Shown: positions 50,825 through 55,787 of the stretch, piece after piece
Layout: every line of letters starts with the position of its first letter
Numbering within the stretch: the first letter of the stretch is position 1
Assembly: GCA_022826865.1 (NCBI GenBank)
Contig: JAJDUC010000051.1
Span: forward strand, 1-55,787
Source: Anaerolineae bacterium
GTDB lineage: Bacteria > Chloroflexota > Anaerolineae > Aggregatilineales > Phototrophicaceae
Length of the DNA: 55,787 nucleotides
Direction of reading: 5' to 3'
The notes under the pieces: generated by a model
What the model saw: only the letters and a program-made list of their open reading frames with translations
Databases searched by the model: none
Told to the model about the DNA's origin: nothing
Position numbers and translations under genes: made by a program

Positions 50825-50960
50825 AGGGCGGGGAAGCGCGTCAAACTACAGCTAATGGAAGGTCGATTGCCCCGCAGTGTCTACGCGCGGCTGTCAGTCG
50901 CCCAAACGCCCATTCAAAACCCTGCGGGCGGCCCAATGGCTCGCCCCTGCGCATTTCGTC
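50825..50960. repeat. Degenerate copy of MITE family 2
   Basis: Contains CAGTGTCTACGCG as in copy 1 (15801-16007), AAACGCCC, and a CGCCCCTGC segment, plus a decayed CAGGGC...CGTCAAA end near 50830. No clear terminal repeats or duplication. A similar fragment (AAACGCCTCT / GAAACGCCTCTAGGG) lies at about 43627-43661. Confidence 0.3.
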
Positions 50961-50980
50961 CGAATGGGCTTGCCGCTCGA

Positions 50981-51889
50981 CTACACCTGGCTCAAATCCA
51001 CCTTGAGCGCGCGCAACTGCGCCAGGCAAGCGCGGATCGTCTCTTCTGAAGCGACAAACATCGGCGGGCGCACGCCGCCGACCGGCAAGCCTCGCGCCCT
51101 CATGATGCCTTTGACGACCGTCAGCCAACCCGCGCTGCCCACAACATCGCTCGCGGCTTTGAGCTGCCGCTGCAGCGACTGCGCGCCGGCCAAATCACCG
51201 GCGTGGAAGGCATCGTGAATGCCCGCCACAATCTCCGGAAAATGATTGCTGTTGCCCGAAACACTGCAATCCAGCCCCAGCGCCAGCCCGGCCAAAATCA
51301 GATTATCCGGGCCGATAGCGGTATTAAAGCGGCCATCCTGCAGGTGGTTCACCGCGCACATGGTCAGCAGGTCGCCGCTGCTGTCCTTGAGCCCGACGCA
51401 ATTTTCATAGTCGCGCGCCAGCCGCGTCACCAGCGCCGCCGACAAATTGTTGACAGCGAACTTCGGCAGGTTATACAGGTAAACCGCAAAGCCCGCGGCC
51501 GCCTCAAAGATAGCGCGGTAATGGGCTTCCAAAGCCTCTTCGCTATGCTGGAAATACCAGGGCGTGATCACCGAGGCGGCATCCGCGCCGATATCGCGGG
51601 CGTGGCAGGTGAGTTCGATAGTCTCGGCGGTGGTAATGGCGCCGGTGTGCACAATGACGGGTACGCGCCCGGCGACGGCGTCGACCGTGGCGGCGGCGAC
51701 TGCCTTGCGCTCATCCGCGCTGAAGAGCGGCCCCTCGCCGGTCGAGCCCAGAGGATAGATGCCGACCACGCCTTTTTCGATGAGCCAGTCGACCAAAGGC
51801 CGGATCATGTCCGGGTTGATGTCGCCGTCCGGTTTCAGGGGCGTGACGGTCGGGCAGATGACGCCGCGGGTGATGGCTTGGTAGGTCAT
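50981..51889 (-). CDS. DapA-family aldolase/lyase (dihydrodipicolinate synthase-like)
   Basis: 302 residues, class I TIM-barrel lyase. GSTGEGPLFSADER is the substrate-recognition loop (about 49-62), Tyr139 lies in VYLYNLPKF, and the Schiff-base Lys is Lys168 in CVGLKDSSGD. The family includes DHDPS, N-acetylneuraminate lyase and 2-keto-sugar-acid aldolases; YNLPKFAVNN is unlike typical DHDPS, so a sugar-acid aldolase is more likely. The frame has a partial paralogue remnant 520 bp upstream. Confidence 0.93.
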   Translation of the reverse strand: MTYQAITRGVICPTVTPLKPDGDINPDMIRPLVDWLIEKGVVGIYPLGSTGEGPLFSADERKAVAAATVDAVAGRVPVIVHTGAITTAETIELTCHARDIGADAASVITPWYFQHSEEALEAHYRAIFEAAAGFAVYLYNLPKFAVNNLSAALVTRLARDYENCVGLKDSSGDLLTMCAVNHLQDGRFNTAIGPDNLILAGLALGLDCSVSGNSNHFPEIVAGIHDAFHAGDLAGAQSLQRQLKAASDVVGSAGWLTVVKGIMRARGLPVGGVRPPMFVASEETIRACLAQLRALKVDLSQV

Positions 51890-51897
51890 GGGGTAGC

Positions 51898-52275
51898 TCA
51901 GCTTTGCGCCGATGGCTCGTCGGCGGGGCTTTCCAAGGGCGGCGACACGGCGCTCATTCTCGGCGTTGGCGCGCCCAGCCGGCCTTCGATATTGGCAAGC
52001 CGCTCGCGGAGGTCCATGATGAGAAGTAGCAACTCCTTGTTTGAAAAATGATTATCCTCGTGAATCTTTCGATGACTTGATTCAAGCCGTTGGCTCGGAA
52101 TAGGCGCGCTCACGACAGGCGCATGTCGAATTCCACTTTCCGCAGTTGTGCTTTTCTGACGCTTTCTTCGAGAGGTAATCCTCAAATGAACGTACCAAAG
52201 TACTACGAATATCAAGATGCCGTATTCAATGATGATGTCAGAATTGTTTTGTTTTAGCCAATCAAGCAGATCCAC
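51898..52275 (-). CDS. Small single-pass membrane protein, unknown
   Basis: 125 residues from GTG 52275, chosen because AGGAG lies 7 nt upstream; a TTG at 52305 opens the frame. One TM helix (about 18-36, IIIEYGILIFVVLWYVHL), then a basic stretch, a Ser/Pro-rich linker and a short helix (LLLIMDLRERLANIEGRLG) that may form a coiled coil. It is A/T-richer than dapA and is positioned between dapA and the remnant of a second dapA. Not recognised. Confidence 0.7.
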   Translation of the reverse strand: MDLLDWLKQNNSDIIIEYGILIFVVLWYVHLRITSRRKRQKSTTAESGIRHAPVVSAPIPSQRLESSHRKIHEDNHFSNKELLLLIMDLRERLANIEGRLGAPTPRMSAVSPPLESPADEPSAQS

Positions 52276-52409
52276 GGCGCTTCTCCTGATGTTGTTTAGT
52301 AGCAACCCACGCTACGATAATACCACTTCGCAGCGGCTTGTCGCTAGAATTGCGCGCGGAGGCAATCTAGCGGGGATTGCGGCACAGGTGTTGAGTAATG
52401 GCGTGGTTC

Positions 52410-52481
52410 AATGTCGCCATTGGGCTTGAGGGGCGTGACGGTCGGACAGATGACGCCGCGGGTGGTCGGTTGGTAGGTTAT
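52410..52481 (-). pseudogene. Remnant of the 5' end of a second DapA-family gene
   Basis: On the minus strand it reads ITYQPTTRGVICPTVTP then LKPNGDI, nearly the first 24 residues of the intact DapA protein, but the start codon is ATA and the frame then loses similarity. DNA identity with the intact gene's start is roughly 80% over about 70 bp by eye. It shows that a paralogue once lay here. Confidence 0.6.
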
Positions 52482-52634
52482 GGGACGAGCACCTGCTAAC
52501 AGAAAATGGACCTAGAGACTCTTAAGAATTGCTGTAGTATTCGCGGCTATTTGTCAGCATCATCATATCGCAAGCCTAACTGTGGATCTAGCGCATCCAG
52601 GTTTTGCACATAGAGCCGCAGCATGGCTATTAGC

Positions 52635-53927
52635 TCACTTCGCCAACTCTTCTCCATTCTCGCGCTGGATAAGTTCTTCCAAAATATCCAGGTTGCGAAT
52701 GTACTGCCTCAATAGCCGATCCGTTATGCTGTAAACGCCACGCTCAACTCGCGTCACCTTGCCCATTCTGACCAACTTGGTAATCGGCGAACTGATTTCG
52801 TTCTGCTTTCGGTCTAAGGTCTCCGAGATGTATCGCAGCGAAACATTGAGATCGTCGTGGTCAGCCAGCGCCTTGAGGATACGAGCGGTCATTCCTGTGC
52901 CCGCTTCCTTGAAAGCGGAGTCAAGTTCATCCGCCTTGATGCGCAATACAACTTCGTCGATCGCCCGTTTGACATCTTTCTCGTCAATAATGTTGTCGTC
53001 ATCATGTTCGACAGCGTAAAAGCACAATTGCTGAATCAGCGCTGGGAACCCGCCGGCCAGGTCTACTACCTCATCCAAAGCGGAAAGACTGAACCGGAAC
53101 GAACTTGTATCTGCGCTGCTCTGCAACGCTTTGCGTATAACCTCTTTACCCTCTTCGCTGCGCATGGGCCGCAGTGGTATCGGCTCAAAGACGCGACCAA
53201 TTGATGGGTGAACTTGTTTGAGTTGCTCCATGGCGCCAGTGAGTCCACCTAGGCAGACGGCGATGCGATTCAGCTTCGCGTCGACAAATTTCTCGGTCGT
53301 CACCTTAAGGAACGAAGCGATGTCTGTGGTTAGCGCGACTTTGTCTACTTCGTCGATGATAAATACAAAACCATCGCATTGAGATTCGACATCCGACCAG
53401 CAGCTAGCTACCATGTCGACGAAGTCAATGCCGATTTCTGACGAACTGTGTGGTTGGTACTCGGCGGAGCCCACCATCGGCAGTTGCAAAGTGAATTTCC
53501 ACTTTTCCAAAAACTTCTTGGACCGCTGCCCGAAAGAGTCGCTTCGCACTTTGGTCTCCATCTCATGGATCAAGGCACTGACAATCGTCTCAGTTGTATC
53601 GTGTTGGCTGGCTACATGCTTGAATACGAGAAACCGAAAGTCGTAATCAACACTGTCAAACCCGAGTTGGCGAAGCAAGGCCGCGCTGTCGTCCACCAGC
53701 GATTGAATCTGATTGATGAAGGAGCTCTTGCCGACGCCGCGATCGCCGAGCACCGCAAGGTGTCGCGGATTGTGACCACGTATTTGATACAAAAGCCGGA
53801 CAAGGACGGTGAGTTCATGCGCCCGGCCTGCAAATTGCTCGAAATTGTCAATGGGCTTGTCTGGCCTGAATGGGTTCGCTCTGAGTTGCATAGGCTGCAA
53901 CCATTTCCCGCTTTGAGATTCCCCCAT
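52635..53927 (-). CDS. AAA ATPase with C-terminal winged helix, Orc1/Cdc6-like
   Basis: 430 residues. Walker A GDRGVGKSSF (61-70), Walker B FVFIIDEVDK (about 189-198), a sensor-1 region (IAVCLGGLTGAM), and a lid helix around GFPALIQQLCFYAVE. The C-terminal about 80 residues form a winged helix (ISSPITKLVRMGKVTRVERGVYSITDRLLRQYI). This layout matches bacterial Orc1/Cdc6-like or STAND-related ATPases often in mobile or defence contexts (inference). It lies 92 bp downstream of an unknown gene that follows a truncated methyltransferase. Confidence 0.88.
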   Translation of the reverse strand: MGESQSGKWLQPMQLRANPFRPDKPIDNFEQFAGRAHELTVLVRLLYQIRGHNPRHLAVLGDRGVGKSSFINQIQSLVDDSAALLRQLGFDSVDYDFRFLVFKHVASQHDTTETIVSALIHEMETKVRSDSFGQRSKKFLEKWKFTLQLPMVGSAEYQPHSSSEIGIDFVDMVASCWSDVESQCDGFVFIIDEVDKVALTTDIASFLKVTTEKFVDAKLNRIAVCLGGLTGAMEQLKQVHPSIGRVFEPIPLRPMRSEEGKEVIRKALQSSADTSSFRFSLSALDEVVDLAGGFPALIQQLCFYAVEHDDDNIIDEKDVKRAIDEVVLRIKADELDSAFKEAGTGMTARILKALADHDDLNVSLRYISETLDRKQNEISSPITKLVRMGKVTRVERGVYSITDRLLRQYIRNLDILEELIQRENGEELAK

Positions 53928-54019
53928 GATGATACCCGATATGGATGGGGCTCGCTATACACCGGGATTGTGGCGTAGGTGGTGAGTGATGTGGCGGGTA
54001 ATGTAAGCAGGCTCAACTT

Positions 54020-54598
54020 CTACTCGTGTTTTGTAGAAGTCAAAGAATAGAATCTATCTATGAAATCTCGAATGTAACTCCAGAACGCGGTTGCGGCAAT
54101 CGTGAGCTTTCCATCATCTTCGTAAGTTACTGCAATGCGGCGGTGTCCCTGAACCACCACCTCAATTGCTTGATTGTCAACACCACCAGTCTGTATCCAT
54201 CCGACCATATCACTTAGCATGACGTTTTCTCTTACAAACGAATCGTGCTTTAGAGCATTTACGAAGTCCTCCGTCAGCGTCTTCATCCGTCTTTCGTATT
54301 CCTCTTCGTCTTGATCTTCGGGCTTCGGAAAGAAAAACTTTAGCATGTCGCGCGTATAACCTCGTTTGCCACTTTTTGCTGAATTTGCAAGGACATATAC
54401 TCTGTCCATACAGGCGATGATGAGAAGGAGGGCTGCAACGTGATTGTCGGTAGAACCAGACATCAGAATCTGTATTTGTGGACGATAGTGTATGAACCAC
54501 ACGTCTTTGTATGTGGCAGAATCGAAGTTTCCAATGTTTATATTGGCGTCTAGTTCTACGGACATCGACCACAAATTCCACTTACTTAGCTGTATCAT
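54020..54598 (-). CDS. Unknown protein beside ATPase and truncated methyltransferase
   Basis: 192 residues (ATG 54598; an in-frame ATG at 54565 is alternative). I do not recognise a family. It starts with a beta-like WNLWSMSVELDANINIG, has a hydrophobic helix (AALLLIIACMDRVYVLANS), an acidic stretch FFFPKPEDQDEEEYERR, and RRIAVTYEDDGKLTIAATAFWSYIRDFIDRFYS at the end. No TM signal. A -10 box TATAAT lies five bases upstream, so the mRNA may be leaderless. Function unknown; possibly part of a defence cassette. Confidence 0.8.
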   Translation of the reverse strand: MIQLSKWNLWSMSVELDANINIGNFDSATYKDVWFIHYRPQIQILMSGSTDNHVAALLLIIACMDRVYVLANSAKSGKRGYTRDMLKFFFPKPEDQDEEEYERRMKTLTEDFVNALKHDSFVRENVMLSDMVGWIQTGGVDNQAIEVVVQGHRRIAVTYEDDGKLTIAATAFWSYIRDFIDRFYSLTSTKHE

Positions 54599-54603
54599 CC
54601 TGG

Positions 54604-54609
54604 ATTATA
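54604..54609 (-). promoter_or_regulatory. -10 box TATAAT five bases upstream of the unknown gene
   Basis: On the minus strand TATAAT then CCAGG then ATG. TTGCTC is at 17-bp spacing upstream as a weak -35. The third near-leaderless arrangement in the window. Confidence 0.4.
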
Positions 54610-54641
54610 ATGGTACTGTTCCCAAGGAGCAAAAGGACGAA

Positions 54642-55586
54642 TTATGGGCCAGATTCTGCACCCTCGCGCCACAACGACAGAGGCAACCCGCCGATATCGT
54701 CCCACAGTGTATCGACTGGCGTACCTGGCATCTCATCGAGATAACGAATATAGGATGGCACCGTACCTCGTGGTGGCCAGTATATTCGCCCAATGCTTTC
54801 CAGATAATCCAGCTTCTCTTGACAATCAGCGTCTCGCAATTTGAGCGGAATTGCACGGTTCGGTACGGCCCAATGGCTGCCGGAATCGTTCGGATCAACT
54901 CCCTTCCACGGCTTTCCAGAGCTACCCCGTCGAATCCCGGCCCCCTTCAAATTGTCTAAGCGATACCTGCGGCCGTCTGCGTCCACATGACGATAAGCTT
55001 TCGCGACGTATTGTTCGTCATGCGGTTTGTGGGGTTGGCTCCACCGGAACTTCTGGCTCACCGTGTAGTATAGAATGCAGTCTGTATTGTTCGCATATCG
55101 AGTCGATCCGCGTCCTGTGGAGTTTACTCGCCTCCATGTAATATCGCTTCGAAATCTCCTCCATCCAAACACCGCGTCCAGCACCGCCTTGAGATAATGG
55201 CTCGCTGTCGGATCGCAGTGCAAATACAAGCTGCCTGTCGGTTTCAGAATGCGCCACATTTCCAGCAGGCGCACCGCCATAAAACACATGAACGCGCCCA
55301 TGCCATCGCTGTGAGCGTACCGTGCGCTCTCAATCGCTTCCATCAAACGGGGATAGTCATCGGTTATCTGATCAACCCAGTCTTGGTGGACGTCTCGCTC
55401 CCAAGACCAGCGGTCTTGGAACTTGGCGCCGGCTGCCAGGCTGTCGGGTGTGGCGTGAAAATCGCGGTTCTTATTGAAGGGCGGGTCAGTGGCGATTAAG
55501 TCGACGGTCTCGCTATTCATTCCACGCAGAAATTTGAGATTGTCACCGTGAAATAAAGTGCGGTTTTTGAAGTTCGGCTCTGCCAT
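54642..55586 (-). CDS. Site-specific DNA methyltransferase, C-terminally truncated (probably inactive)
   Basis: 314 residues. Starts MAEPNFKNRTLFHGDNLKFL; catalytic motif IV is DPPFNKNRDF (Asp34), with WRILKPTGSLYLHCD as motif VI-VIII region and a target-recognition stretch after it. Family members of this beta-like order continue past WDDI into GYPTQKP and the SAM-binding DPFxGxGTT motif I; here the frame ends at GLPLSLWREGAESGP with a stop and the downstream bases are unrelated. So SAM binding is likely lost unless another protein supplies it. Start ATG 55586. Confidence 0.82.
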   Translation of the reverse strand: MAEPNFKNRTLFHGDNLKFLRGMNSETVDLIATDPPFNKNRDFHATPDSLAAGAKFQDRWSWERDVHQDWVDQITDDYPRLMEAIESARYAHSDGMGAFMCFMAVRLLEMWRILKPTGSLYLHCDPTASHYLKAVLDAVFGWRRFRSDITWRRVNSTGRGSTRYANNTDCILYYTVSQKFRWSQPHKPHDEQYVAKAYRHVDADGRRYRLDNLKGAGIRRGSSGKPWKGVDPNDSGSHWAVPNRAIPLKLRDADCQEKLDYLESIGRIYWPPRGTVPSYIRYLDEMPGTPVDTLWDDIGGLPLSLWREGAESGP

Positions 55587-55736
55587 CAGTAAGGTAATCT
55601 CTCAAATATCGCGATTAACAATCCATCGTCAATATATCGCCATTACATACGTTTAATGTGAAATAGATTTGCGAAAAATGGGCTGATCTCCAAAATGGAA
55701 GTTGCACCAACAACAACCAGATGGAGAGCCAACCCA

Positions 55737-55787
55737 ATGACCAGTATAGACGCGAAGACGTTGTTTACCATCCTTTTTGTTCTCATT
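55737..55787 (+). CDS. Start of a rightward gene cut by the window edge
   Basis: ATG at 55737 with GGAG (55723-55726) about 10 nt upstream; 17 codons MTSIDAKTLFTILFVLI run to the edge, hydrophobic as in an N-terminal membrane helix. It is divergent from the methyltransferase gene in an A/T-rich 150-bp spacer. Too short to identify. Confidence 0.4.
   Translation, partial: MTSIDAKTLFTILFVLI

Noticed and set aside
1..55787. CRISPR arrays, rRNA, tRNA, integrase or prophage structure
   Set aside because: No regularly spaced repeats, no RNA-gene folds and no integrase, capsid or transposase motifs were found on either strand.

Overview
The window looks like chromosomal DNA of a Chloroflexota (Anaerolineae-like) bacterium. 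This is an inference from moderately high G+C, gene content (manganese/zinc ABC permeases with C-terminal winged helices, a YitJ-type homocysteine methyltransferase/MTHFR fusion, many SH3b, LysM and PPC secreted proteins, a LexA with a GAAC-type operator), dispersed GTAGGGGCG palindromic repeats, and several -10 boxes lying only 5-6 nt upstream of start codons, which suggests leaderless transcripts. No rRNA, tRNA, CRISPR array or intact transposase was seen.

Layout. 1-2.5 kb: 3'-truncated Tat-exported sugar-type binding protein and an M29 aminopeptidase. 2.5-5.6 kb: an A/T-rich HEPN-like gene, then metG with a complete-looking ribosome-mediated attenuator (promoter, Met-rich leader peptide, alternative hairpins, terminator). 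5.7-16 kb: TPR membrane protein, thiolase, membrane glycosyltransferase, HEAT protein, orphan ABC ATPase, SH3b/CARDB protein, methyltransferase, ParB-like protein, response-regulator-like protein. 16-21.3 kb: yitJ, lytic transglycosylase, lexA with operator, dprA and an HTH gene. 21.4-27.2 kb: GT2 glycosyltransferase and a four-gene metal ABC importer behind a promoter overlapped by a DtxR/MntR-type palindrome. 27.2-29 kb: methyltransferase and alginate-lyase-like protein. 29.2-36.2 kb: one-direction cluster of DeoR regulator, BtpA-family TIM barrel, metal-ligand-less M24 (creatinase-like) protein, Tau/Ssu/NMT1-type ABC importer and a lactonase-like metallo-beta-lactamase; this is the best candidate for an undescribed uptake and degradation pathway. 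36.2-42.4 kb: surface/membrane proteins, gamma carbonic anhydrase and a three-gene membrane cluster with two paralogues. 42.6-44.5 kb: divergent Rieske oxygenase and SDR. 44.5-46.1 kb: tandemly duplicated DUF4160-DUF2442 modules. 46-52 kb: DUF58, GNAT, FAD/Fe-S dehydrogenase, DapA-family lyase. 52-55.8 kb: A/T-richer accessory end with a dapA remnant, an Orc1/Cdc6-like ATPase, an unknown protein and a C-terminally truncated DNA methyltransferase.

Two families of non-autonomous MITE-like repeats are interspersed: one copy at 10455-10563 with an 8-bp direct repeat, and three copies of another family at 15801-16007, 28989-29146 and 37807-37999, two of them flanked by near-matching 10-bp direct repeats. 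The strongest new observation is the metG attenuator at 5385-5553. Functional assignments rest on motifs read by eye; no database search was possible.
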